Shown: piece after piece, positions 39,576 through 50,668 of the stretch | How positions within the stretch are numbered: the stretch's first letter is position 1 | Layout of the letters: every line of letters begins with the position of its first letter | Source of the DNA: Aquanectria penicillioides | Lineage: Eukaryota > Ascomycota > Sordariomycetes > Hypocreales > Nectriaceae | Assembly (NCBI GenBank): GCA_003415625.1 | Contig: PYIU01000008.1 | Coordinates: 1,054,001-1,118,000 of the forward strand | Direction of reading: 5' to 3' | Length of the DNA: 64,000 bases | Position numbers and translations under genes: made by a program | Notes under the pieces: generated by a model | The model's database searches: none | What the model saw: only the letters and a program-made list of their open reading frames with translations | What the model was told of the DNA's origin: nothing

Positions 39576-42500
39576 GGTTGTCGCTGCCGGGCACTGGAAG
39601 CCGCAACAGAAGGGAGAAGAGTAATTTCAAAAAAGAGAGGTTGTACTTGAGGAGCACAGGACGAAGATCGAGGGAAGAAGTGGGTTTTGTGGGTGTGGAG
39701 GGAGGCGGCGAAGAAGAGGTGAAGAGTGAGACGACGGGAGCCGGAGTGTGCGACTGAGTGGACGCAGAAGCGAGAGTGTGAATGTGGGCGTGAGGTGGTG
39801 GTGAGTGGGGTGGACTTAGTTTAGTTGGAGTTGGAGCGGGCAGTAGCTCGGGCGCTTAGCAGCAGCACTGGCAGGAGTGGCAGCAACTATAGGGCAGGAG
39901 CAAGTCGAGATGGGTGAGGGATGCCCCGACTTATTATTTCGAGATGGCGGGCAGGAGCGGCCGTGACCGTAGCCTGGGGACGGGGGGTATGGGTATGGGT
40001 ACGGCGGGGGGCGGGCACAGGACAGGACAGGGGCGCAGGAAGGTAGGGGCCGAAGGGGGGCCTGTGGTAGGTAGCAGGGACCAAGACTTGTAGCAGGTGC
40101 GAGCGAGGTGGCCAGTGGTTGCCGTCGCAGCAAAGTTGCGGTGCTGGCTGGTGCACGTATTGCTGTCCGATGCGATGCGATGCGGTGCAGCGCGGTGCCG
40201 TGCGTAACTTGCGGTGCGGCACGCACGAGCGGAGCAAAACGGCTTGATGCCCTATTTCTTTCCCCGCCTTGGGCTAAGCAATTGGCTCGCTGTTGAGTTG
40301 CGATGGGCTTGATGACCCGGTGAGTGGCGCTGGTTCTAAATGCAGCAAAGGCAGCGGGAGTGGCCCAGAAAGCTTAGGCCCAGAACCGATGGCTTCTCAG
40401 GTGGCAATAGGACCGATGGCTGGGATGACGATGGGGAAATTGCCCTGTCTGCGACTATTTCGAGAAACGGCTAGACAAGTTCAATTTATTGCTGCTCGAT
40501 GCATCCCTCTTCTATTTTTGTCTTCTGCGGTGGTGATCGCTGTGACGTTGGTGCTGGCGTTTGTTGATGTAACGCTGAGGTGCGTGTAAGTGATCCGAGA
40601 ATTGGTGCTTCAAGAAGAGAGCAGAACAGGAGCTGTCTATACACGGGAGATGGAGAGTGAGAGAGAAGAAGAGTCTCATCGATTTCGAGCCTGCGAAATG
40701 GAAGACTGAAAAAATTGTTACCAAACGAGTGAAACAAACACGGTCCGGCCGATGTGTGAGTATTATATCCTAATGACGCCGGTCGCGGCCAAGGATCGGT
40801 GTAAGTCAGATGGCACGTTTTTGTTTTCGCGATCTTCTCGTGGTCAGCGACGGCGGCCCAGTAATCAACAGGGTCCCCAGTCAAAAAAACGGGCGAAAAA
40901 TCCAATATCGAACAGCTGAGCCACTTGAAGTCGTGTGTAGAGAACGAAGCACCTAGAGTCCTTTCAAGCGCGGCCAAGACTCGACGGTCTGGTGACGGGA
41001 AGGCCCTGTGTGCAGCGCGGTGGGCGACGGGATTCGGCGAGAGCGACAGTGAGTGGATGAGGCGAACAAAGCTCAGCGCCTAGAGAGTGAAGAGAAGCAT
41101 GGAGCGCCCAATCCCACGGCTCTGGGCTGGGGGGCGGAGGTATATCAATCACCACATCGCACCGCATCGCATATCGCATCGCATGCTTGAGAGACCGGGG
41201 CAAAAAGTAAGTGTGTGTCGCAGAGCGCTAAACCCGCCCAGCGAAACCAGGGCCGCTAAGTCTGGGCATCACACTTGGATCACACTTGGCCGTGGTGACG
41301 GGTCAGGGGGATGAGCACCAAGGGTCGCTCCTTTTGGAGTCTCCAAGTGGTTTCCAGATGTCTCTGTTGGCTGCCGGCTCTTCCACGTCCCTTCTTCTTG
41401 TGTGTTGGCCCCCTCGAGGGTTTGACATGCAAAGGGTTCATCCTGATCGACGGCAGCCCGATGTGTCGGCATGTCTGAGCGGGTTTGGACAGGGACATGG
41501 CCCATTGTCCCGCTGCACCAGGTACGTTTGATGGAGAACAGGAGCTCGCCCAGCCTTGGGGCAAAAAAGAAAAGAAAGAAGCACAGGTTTTCCCAGACAT
41601 CGGGTACCGGTATGGAGCTCAGCACGTACGGTACGATATCGGTATCTGTATGCCCATCTCGTTGCTCCAGGATATCCGAGTATCACGCCTGTCGTTCCCT
41701 TGTCGAAAGCGCCCGTGTCGTCGTCAACCCTTCGCCGGCCATTCGCCTTCTCGCGTCCATGCTCGCTCTGACTCGTCTATCTGAACCCAGCTATCCCATT
41801 GTGATGTGATGTGATATTTGCCCCTCGCTCGAGCATCTGGTATACCTCTATAATTCACCCTCATCGAACCACCACCACCGAGAGCCTCGTCAGATGCCCG
41901 GAGAGAATCGAACGGTGTGATGCCGCTTCCTTCGTGGACTGTGCATGCTCGCATCTCCTCCATCGCTCATCGGTGCCACATCCACCACGCTCTGGGGCAC
42001 CGAGTGTTGCAGGTCCCTGAAGCCCTGTCACTCTCCCGTTGATTGGGCAGCCCCAGGGGGCATCCTGGCACAGGACGCACCGCACGCACCACGCCCCCGC
42101 TGCCCAGGGCGCCTATCTCAGTGAACTAGCGGTGGCTTTCATCCTCCATGCCATGCCAGACATCCATCCAGGCTAAGGCGAGATGGAGCATGTACGGAGT
42201 AACTTAGGTTGCTTGCTGTAGGTGCCAAAATGGCCGGCTGGTCTGCTGCCTCCCGCTCAACCCCTACAACGGCTTAGCTCTGTGGCTAGTTGGTCGACCC
42301 CAGTGACCCTCGTGGCCGAGAGACCGATGGGCCCTGCAGCGCCTGCAACCAACGATGCCCGAGCTGCTGGCGTCGAATGACGTGGGTGTGCTGTGTTGTC
42401 GGGTTGGTCCCAACGAAGCTTGTAAGCGCCGTGCTGGAGCTGCACACGACCAGATTGGCTGCCGAGTTGACGGCCTCTGCATGGTCCCCAACTAGCGGCC

Positions 42501-44808
42501 ATGCGGGATCGACCCTGCTTCTGCTTCTGCTTCTGCTTCTGCCTCTACTTTTACTTCTTCTACTACTTCTCTTCAACATTTCCAAATCCGTACCTCCCAG
42601 ACTGCTACGATCCAGCATCACGGGTTGTGATATACCTCTTCAACTGGTGCTAGCGAAGTAGCACCGACCCCCATACCTGTGAAAATTTGGCCCGGCTCCT
42701 CCGCCCTAGCCCACAGGTGACAGCGGTGGATCACCACAAACGGTGGCATCGTGCCTAGGCCATGCGGTGATGATGCGTGCGTTGCTACAGTAGACCCTGG
42801 TGGAACTTTCACACCTACGGTGACACCCTTGGTCATGCCTTAGCCATCAACGTCGTCACCAATAATGCCAAATTTGAACCTCAAAATAGCATCAGAGTCG
42901 TCTTGGCTCCGGTTGCCGAGCATTGGCGAGCGGAGCTAGAGGGAAAAACCGGTATAGCATCTCTGTTATTATGGTCGTAGTCGGAATGGAAACATGGGAC
43001 GACAGGGCTCCTGAATTGTGAAAAGTAAAGGGGAAAGAAAGAAAAGAAGAAGAAGAAAGAAAGCCTATTTTTCGGATCCCATGATGTCGGAATCCTGGAT
43101 TTCCCTTCCCATGATATCACAGCCAAACCAACAAATGCTTCAACTCCAGCGCTTCCCAGCCTATCCATTGTAATATCTGTTGGCCGCTCCATGCACTAAT
43201 GCATCCACTCAATACATACGCGTCTGGGCTGCCCGACACCGCACCAGCCACACCCAAAATCAAGACCTCAATCTTACTTACACGTATTCGGCCCTCCAAT
43301 GCACTGCCTGCGCAGCCAAACCGTCGATGTTTCTTCTTTCCCCAACAGGATCCGGCCCGCCGCAGAGGTCACTGAAGCGACGTCTTTCAGTTCGTCCTGT
43401 GCCCCAAGTCCCACCTTGAGAAGGACCCCTGGCATTGTCCGAGGGCCGACTGACACGTTTTGCCCGAAGGTGTGTTACCGGGCCGAGACCCAGGGCCAGG
43501 GGGGTATCAATGCACAAAGGCATTTTCGCCCCCTCCATCATGGCTGGCTTGGTAGCTCCAAAGGTGCAGGTAAATCTGGATGAACGGAAATTAATTGTTA
43601 ACTCAAAGGAGCATCATCAATGGTTTAGTTCCGCCGGTCGATCCGGAAAGAGGTTTTTGTGTTTACGTTGTTCTGTGTAGCCGAGTTTATCTTTCTTTGG
43701 CGTAAGACAGCCACCAATGTGACCTCTCACCTTCGACTACCACACCAAGTTCCAATCGCCATGCGATTTCACATGCGATATTTCCCAATATGGCCAATAA
43801 ACCAGCCTTGGTACACAAGCCAGCCACTTCCCGGTAGAGCCCATGCTGTGGAACCTCTATCAAGAGCCCTTCCATTTCGCAAACGAGGCGCGTTCATCCC
43901 ATTCTCTCCGGATCTCTAACTAACCCAAAACCGATTCACCTCCTGTCCCTGGCCCGTCTCATCCTGCCACCGCCATCCGGGCTGTTCCGGTCTTCGATGT
44001 GTGGAGTCGCCAGCCGCGTCCCAATCAATTCGTCTTCTCCATGCTCCGTTCACCTCCAACGTCCACTTTCCATGCAACGCTGCCAACTCCACCGCCTACG
44101 TCAAGTCTGAATTCATTCCAGCGCACAATGCTTCTTCCTTCGTCATATAGGGCATCTTGCAGTTCTTCATCTCCAGTTGTGCATGTCGGCCATGCTGTAC
44201 GTTTCGTGCTGGTCCGGCAGATGTTGCTCCGCATATACGTGGCCCAACCGGTATCCACCGTTCGTCCGGCAGTCAAAACCGACAATCGCATGATGAACAT
44301 CGCTTGGGTCTGGAGAACGGCATCGTGCCTCGTTGCCAACATACCTAGCGGCCGACCCAATTCCCGCTCAGGGACTCTGCCCTGAAATCGAATCGCCTTC
44401 CCCAGGCCATGGGAATTTTTTTTCCCGTGCAGCTGCGGCCAGTCGAGCGTAAGAATGACTGTACAACTGCCCATTACCCAGCCGGGTGTCGAACGATTAT
44501 CGGCCCCAACCCATGTCGAGATCTGTCTTGAGCCTAAGATATCGCACCACGTCTGCTAGTGAGCCCTGCTGTAGAAGCCTAGATCCTTCGCCTGCCTTTG
44601 TTTCGGCCTCCGCTCCTGGTTTCAAGTTAGGTTGAGGCGCTTGCGGAGTCAAAGGAAGAGACTGGGTTTTGATTCCATGGGATCGATCACGTCAGGACTT
44701 CGATAACCTTAATTCCACTCGTTGCTATCGCTCCCCAGGTATCGTCACTGTATCCAAGCATGGCGAGGGATCAGGTCGAACGAGCTCGGCGGCTACGGTC
44801 ACCCTCCC
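39576..44808. other. Gene-poor region of about 5.2 kb
   Basis: No supportable gene. It begins with the noxR promoter and leader. It contains GCGATGC-type repeats at about 40168-40187 and, in inverted orientation, at 41155-41183, a CTTCTG repeat at 42515-42545, and several non-overlapping low-complexity frames. Its right end is the 3' flank of the copper-chaperone gene. Confidence 0.5.
42515..42545 (+). repeat. CTGCTT hexanucleotide repeat
   Basis: About five tandem CTGCTT units run into a degenerate CTNCTT pyrimidine stretch to about 42570. It is a microsatellite in intergenic sequence. Confidence 0.8.
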
Positions 44809-46052
44809 TTACAGCATGCCCTTCTTGACGTTGTCCTTGCGCTCGTCCCAGAGCGTCTTTCCAGTGCATGAGCATACTGTCTTGTCATTGTCCCACATGC
44901 CAGCGCTCCGCGCAATAACACCCACGACGGTATCTGTGTCGTTGATAAGTGGGCCAGTCTTCTCATCTTGCTTTGTCAAGACAAAGGCGTGCCCGATGAT
45001 CTCCCAAATTTGAAAGGGGTGAGCGACAAACACAGATCCTCGTCCATCCTCGCCAACTTCAACCACGCCTAGGGCGCCACGGGTTTCATTTTTGGCTCCC
45101 ATCCAGACGGGTCCAGTCGATCGAGCTCCTTTCTCCAGATTTCCATACTGGCGGATCGAGGCGTGATAAGTTCCTGGGGCAACTCCCCGAACACTGAGAT
45201 CAACCAGAGTCTTTCCTGAGCTGACTTCTACCATCCTTGCCAGTCCTCTAACCTCACGATCTTGGTCCTCCACCTTCACGTCATTCTTCTCAAAGTCTGC
45301 GAAATTCTCTAGGATGCTCACGGCGGCGCCTGGCAAGCATCATGAGTCAGTCCAATGATGGTTCCTGAGGATCATCCCAACTGAAGGGGGGGGGCAGTGT
45401 CGAGTGACAGCTCAACGTTTTGACACAATCAAAAGAAACTTCTTCGTGCACATACTGTCGGAGGCTCCCGAGCCTCGCAGGATTGCATCCCTTCCAGTGG
45501 ATTGAATGGCTTCCACGATGGCTGAAGGAGCGGCTGGAATAAGATTGCATGATTAACCCTCCTGCACCTTTATTTTGACGCACTCAGCCTCAACACTTGC
45601 CTGTGCCCTTCACTGAAATCAATTGGTCCTTCAGATTGCCTTCGACGTTGCTGATACCGCCAATCTTGTAGAGCGAGTCTGAAACCGCCTTGATGCAGCC
45701 GTCACATGACAACGGCACGGCAAAAAGGGTCTGTTTTCATAGTGTTTCATTAGTATCCCTAGTTTCTTCAAATTTCTTCTCTCCTCGTCCCCTTCTTAGA
45801 GCGTTGACTCATCCGCTGTGAGACGTGGGCGCACCTCAAACGAGTTTTCAGCTGTGTTCTTGTCCGAGGCTGCTGAGGGTAGTTAGATCCCCGTTGACTC
45901 CGGTGTAAGAGCAAGCCGTGTCACTGACCTGCGGAAGTTGACGTATTCTTGGAATTGTTGCGAGCAACGCTGTATTGGTAAGCCGAGTATCCTGCAATCG
46001 CAAAGAGAGATGCCGCGGCTAGGGCACGGTGAGGAGTGATTTTAAGCGCCAT
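44809..46052 (-). CDS. ccs1: Copper chaperone for superoxide dismutase (Ccs1) with N-terminal hydrophobic extension
   Basis: Ccs1 delivers copper to Cu/Zn superoxide dismutase and helps form its disulphide, in the cytosol and mitochondrial intermembrane space. Exons are 46052-45929, 45869-45835, 45730-45601, 45533-45456 and 45329-44809, giving 295 residues. The metal-binding domain begins TLFAVPLSCDGCIKAVSD with the CxxC copper motif (CDGC). A SOD-like central domain (GAAVSILENF onward, with FVAHPFQIWEIIGHAFVL) follows. The tail has the CxC motif CSC (DKTVCSCTGK). The intron after KGT has a GC donor (GCAAGT at 45600) and an ordinary CAG acceptor. Exons 1-2 add about 53 residues before the copper domain, including LAAASLFAIAGYSAYQY, which resembles a mitochondrial signal-anchor. 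That may target the protein to the intermembrane space. The extension is spliced in frame, but the second donor (GTGCGC) is weak. Confidence 0.9.
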
Positions 46053-46369
46053 TTTTGGAGGATGTCGTAGACGTGATTTTGTTGCTTTGAAATCCAACCT
46101 CAGTGATGCCGCCGGAAGTGCAACTGCCCAGAGTGGGTCCCCCACCCGACTTCGGGGAACGGCTAGGTCACGTGCGAAATCTTCATCCTTACTCAGCAAT
46201 TGAGTCTTGGCATCAAACTTTCATGTAGCGTTTCCGAGCTCGTGAGCTTGCGAAACGATCCAGTGCCAGCCTCAACGACGACGCAACGCCAGCACCCGGG
46301 CTCCACTGCTTATCCGAACCCATTGGCAGTAATCTTCGCGAGGGATTGACCCTCTCAGAACTTGTCAAG
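46053..46369. promoter_or_regulatory. Bidirectional promoter of ccs1 and mrpl23
   Basis: Only 317 bp separate the divergent start codons of the copper chaperone and the mitochondrial ribosomal protein, so the two genes must share a compact promoter. Both products relate to mitochondria or redox, so co-regulation is plausible but not shown. Confidence 0.55.
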
Positions 46370-46969
46370 ATGTCTCAAACCCTTGGTCTGGTAGGTTACG
46401 GCATGATCCCATGATGCTTCATCCTCGCTGCATTCTAACCTCAGTCTACAGACCAAGCTCGCCTACTCTCGAGTATGGCACTCGGTTTCCGCCTCCACTC
46501 CCCATCAGACTCTTTCGACCCAGCCGGGCGTGACCCCCCTTCGCTCGGCCGCCTCGCTTCTCGCATCGCCGTCCTCCTCATGGGCAAGCACAAGCCGATC
46601 TTCGACCCTTCAACTGACTGCGGTGACTACGTTGTCGTTACCAACTGTGCTGCTCTCCACACCACTGGCCGCAAGAAGTGGCAGAAGCCTTACTACCGAC
46701 ACACTACCCGCCCTGGTAGCCTCAAGACATTGACAATGGATGTCCTGATGGAGAAGCAAGGAGGTGCCGAGGTCCTACGCAAGGCTGTCAGCGGCATGTT
46801 GCCCAAGAACCGACTTCGAGACAAGCGATTGGCCCGCCTCAAGGCGTTTGAGGGCGAGGCTCACCCCTACAAGGAGAACTTGGTACGGTTTGGTGGAAAG
46901 GTGGTTGGCAAGGATGGCTGGGAGAAGGCGGCTGAGAGGATTCGCGCTACGGATCAGAACAGGTTATAA
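46370..46969 (+). CDS. mrpl23: Mitochondrial ribosomal protein uL13m (MRPL23), frame broken by one missing base
   Basis: This is a large-subunit mitoribosomal protein of the L13 family. Exons are 46370-46390 (MSQTLGL) and 46452-46969, with a 61-nt intron carrying a TTCTAAC branch. Exon 2 begins TKLAYSRVWHSVSA... and reads PGVTP in one frame, then the L13 core (SLGRLASRIAVLLMGKHKP, DCGDYVVVTNC, KKWQKPYYRHTTRPGSL, VSGMLPKNRLRDKRLARLKAFEG) lies in another frame to TAA at 46967. One more C in the six-C run at 46534-46539 joins them into about 179 residues, a normal size. Without it, the frame that opens at the start ends in a Ser/Leu-rich nonsense tail. An in-frame ATG at 46475 exists in the core frame but would give an unnatural N-terminus. 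The C-terminus (AERIRATDQNRL) is intact. Confidence 0.92.
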
Positions 46970-47419
46970 GGAAAATATCTACGTCGGGGCGACGGCGTCA
47001 ATGTAGAATAGCGCGGGTGGACTTATGAAGTCGTGTACTATCTGTACCATATTGTGGGAAACTCTCATGACCTGGCATTAAGCAAATGCAAAACAATTAT
47101 TTCTTCCAATCCTTGGAGCACGTGAGACGTGAATTCATTGGCAAAATAGTCTTATTCTGTTTCTATGAGAGACCATGGCTTATGCGTCAAATAGCCAAAT
47201 TCAGGTCAATGGCTTGATGGAATGATCCAATGCTTTAGATCCATACACTCAGTACAAAGAGGTGGTTCAGTTGGTTATATATGTGTGTATATTGCTTTTA
47301 TTTACGGTGTCTTGTTCATATCTCATTAAATTGGGATATCTACTACATCGCTACTTGCAGAAGTCCAGCGCTGAAATTTATGTACTCGAAAAGATGAAAC
47401 AATGGCAATTCCAGTCCAT
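46970..47419. other. Convergent intergenic region
   Basis: 450 bp between the ends of mrpl23 (+) and uricase (-). AT-rich, with likely polyadenylation signals for both; no coding signal. Confidence 0.5.
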
Positions 47420-48368
47420 TTAGGAACGGGAAACCTCGCACTTGATGAGGCCGTTGGGGCCAGACTGGGGGGCGTAGACCTCGGCATCCTTGCCGGTGTT
47501 CTTGAGGCCCTTGTGCCAGCTCAGGTCTAGGATAATAGTTAGCATAGTTCTCGATCTGCGGGTTCGTAGGCTGCTTTAACTTACCAATCTCAAAGTAGTG
47601 CTTGTTCGGCAGGGCGTAGATGACGGTTTCAACATCGGGAACAGCCTCGAGGATGCTCTCACACATCTTGTACATGGTGTTCTGGACACTGGCACTCTCG
47701 TCCTCGGCGAACAGTTTGATCGTGATGTCACGAGCGGACTGCCAGGCGGCATCGAACTTGGGGACGGCAATCTGAACAGCCTCGAGGTTCTCGAAGTTCT
47801 TCCACTTCCAAGAGGCATCCACATCAGTCGAGAGAATGCGGTCCCAGGTCTCGCCAAGGGTGGTGTACTCGTCGCGGACAAAGCCGTGGAAAGCAGATCC
47901 GGTACTCTTAAGAACAGTCAATTTGGCAAGTGAGCTCTTGATTGCGATGCCGTCCTTGCGACTAACGCGGACCTCGACGTTGCGGGTTTCCTCGCCATCC
48001 TTGAGGAAACTGTGAGGGTGAGGCTTGCCATCGATCTCCATGCGGGTCCAGCGATGAGTGATAACGTTGACATTGGCAACGTGAATGTGGCCGTACTTCT
48101 GGATGAAGTGGTTGCCGAGGATGGAGGCGTAGAGCTCAGGGGGAGTAACGGGGTTCTCCTTGGCAGTGATGTAAATGGTGTTCTTGATGGAGTCGGTGGC
48201 AACGACAACACTGTTGTCGGCCTCAGTGTAGGAGGTCTCAATCTCGCCCTCGAGAAGGCAGCAGACGGTCATCTCGGTGACGGTCTGAACGCCGGTCTCG
48301 GTGTCCTTGTGGACCTTGTAGACGCGGACATTGTCCTTGCCGTAGCGAGCAGCGGAAACGTAAGGCAT
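47420..48368 (-). CDS. uaZ: Uricase (urate oxidase)
   Basis: Uricase oxidises urate to 5-hydroxyisourate in the peroxisome, an early step of purine use as nitrogen source. Exons are 48368-47585 and 47526-47420, with a 58-nt intron and a GCTAAC branch, giving 296 residues. The protein starts MPYVSAARYGKDNVRVYKVH (family-typical, with the catalytic Lys). It then shows VVVATDSIKNTIYITAKE with the catalytic Thr, a GNHFIQKYGHIHVA block, the FHGFVRDEYTTLGETWDRIL block, ALPNKHYFEI and the exon-2 motif DLSWHKGL. Further upstream in-frame Met codons (48410, 48479) would add an unconserved leader, so I prefer 48368. The C-terminus is VSRS, not a canonical SKL-type PTS1, so peroxisomal import may be weak, cryptic or different. 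The gene is divergent from the Rictor homologue 2.3 kb away. Confidence 0.95.
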
Positions 48369-50668
48369 GGCGGAGGTGGTCTTGGAGTGAATGGGGAGAT
48401 CCTGGCCCATGGGTATCAAAGTGTGGTGTTGAGGGGTAGAAGTAGAGGAGGGGTGGGTACCAGGCGTGGGACGCAGCACGGATGGAGTACGAGAAGGGTA
48501 TCAAAGTGTACCGAAGCTTAGGACGGAGCAAGTATTTGAGTTTTGGCTTTGTGCAAGCTTTAGAGTAGAGAGGCCTTTGGGGGTTTGAGTGAGAACGCTG
48601 AAGGTTGGGATCGAGAGCGAAGGTGGGAGGTGATAGGCCCTATATAACTTTACGAACGCGGATCCGCGACGTCAGCAGCTGTGGCCGCGGCAGCTCCTTT
48701 CAGATAGCTACAGCTTCTCTACAGAGGGATTACGGACACCGGCGATCCAACTAGGCGCCGGCGGCCGAAACCATTGGCGATGAGCGACGCAGATTGGCAG
48801 CAAGATGCCGGCTGCGATGGGGCCACGAGTGGACGGTCCCGGCGACGCGGAGGGCGCCGGTTCCCATGGCCGACAAGGTGGAGGTGGTGGTGGCTGCCGC
48901 CTCTAACCAAGTCCCCGATAGCTTATCGCTTTATCTCATCTCTCACCTGGCTGGCCACACTATAGTTACCTAGGTAGGTATGCGACGATTCTCTGCGACC
49001 TATCGAATGGGATTTGATTGCCCTGGGGCAAACATGGTGAGAAAAGAGGGGGTTTGCGAGAAAATCCCGGGCCATGGGGAGTTTCCTGGCCGGCACGATG
49101 TCTCAGTGGTGGGGGGAGTTTGACTGTGGAAGCTTAATGGATGGTGATTCAGTTTCCGCAATGAGACAAGACCAGTGAATCATTGCCCCAAGCCAATTTG
49201 ACTCGGCTTGATACAACATTGGCTTGGCCTAGATAACACCGGCAACGTACGCAGAGCCTCCACAGAGTTTGCTGCTGATAAGAGGTCCATGAAAACGGGC
49301 GCCTGGTTTGCACTTCCAAAGCAACCTCTTTGACTTACACCAGATAGTGTTGGCCTCTCTATCACAATACAATAGCCTCTGTTTTATCGCCAATTGTCTC
49401 AGAAACCAACCCGCCCAAGACTATCCGCCCCCTTCTGAGCCACCTACAGTGCATAATCGGAGTCTAACTCTCCAGACTTGGCACAGGTTTAAGCCCTCCA
49501 TGCAAGACCCCCGCGCACCCACCGCCCGCAGTGGCTGGCTTGGTGACATTCGCCTGTCCCTCGCGGCGGTTCTGGGCTGGCCCGGCTGGGCTGGGTTAGG
49601 TGGTTGAGCAGCCACTGGGCGCCAGCTGAACGAACCTCAGGGCTGGCCACATAGCTGGCCACAGGGCTAGAGTACCTAATAATACCCTGTTTCCCCAGTC
49701 CACGATCCCACTAATTAAATGCCCGCCGCCCAGAGCGGGCTGCAAACCACCTCCAGCCCACGTCGTTTGGCGCTATAGGCTCACCAGCACCACTAATTTG
49801 GAATTAGGAACCCCAACCCCATAACGCTGGGACCTCTAATATCCCTCCCCCATCTGGACATCTGGAGGTGCCACCACCACATTGGTGGCCTGCGACACGC
49901 AGCACGTCCATCCATCACCCACGTTGACGTCCGCACCAAGCACAGTCCCTCCTCCACTTTGGCTGCACATCCAACGACGACCCTCTCCCTAGAGGCTCCC
50001 ACGGAGGCTCCCACACCACCACACACAGGTCGCTCTCACGGGTCTCTGCCACAGCTCTGCCGCAGGTCTCGCTCTGACACAGGCTCTACCCAGTACGGGT
50101 TCAACACGCTCCCTACCCACCAGGGCGCCCATCGCAACTCCTGCTCCTCCTCATCCTCCACCCCAACGCAAGATCCTCCAATCATCCCGGTCGCTCGTTT
50201 CGCGAACCCTGTCGGCCTGCACCTCAAGCCTCCTTCATTCTCTTGTTTGCCGTTCGGTGTTAAGTTGCTTGCATTTTGCATTTGCCTTTTGTCTTCGCCT
50301 TTGGTGTCTGTGGTGCTCGTGTTGCGGGTGCAGAGCCTCCACATCCACGCAAGCAACGAACGCACGCACCTGAACGTCTCCGCCTCCGTCAAACACCAAA
50401 TCACTGAATCACCGCAACATCGCCCTCTTCAAGCTCGCTCCTCTCGCCGACCCGATCTATATCTATCTACCTCCATATCCTCCACGCCGCTCCCACATCG
50501 TAGCCTGCTTCCCTTAGGCCCTCGCTACCCGACCACGAGAACCACCTCCGGGGCTTCGACCGATCTCGCACCCGCCGCATATCGCGAACCAAACGCTCCA
50601 AGCAACCGACGAATGCAACACCACCGTACCAGGGCCCCGTCCCAGCCGGTGGGTCGCTCACCCTCGTG
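48369..50668. other. Divergent intergenic region, uricase and TORC2-subunit promoters
   Basis: 2.3 kb. The right part from about 49900 is pyrimidine- and Pro/Ser-codon-like and probably forms the 5' leader of the Rictor gene. An open frame 49959-50669 (+) has low complexity; its last 19 codons from ATG 50613 (MQHHRTRAPSQPVGRSPS) end in a TGA that overlaps the Rictor ATG. This could be an upstream ORF or a piece of the true N-terminus after a frame error. Confidence 0.45.

Noticed and set aside
41900..41940. tRNA-like T-loop (TTCGATT on the minus strand)
   Set aside because: The flanking bases do not pair into a T-stem and no acceptor or anticodon arm fits.
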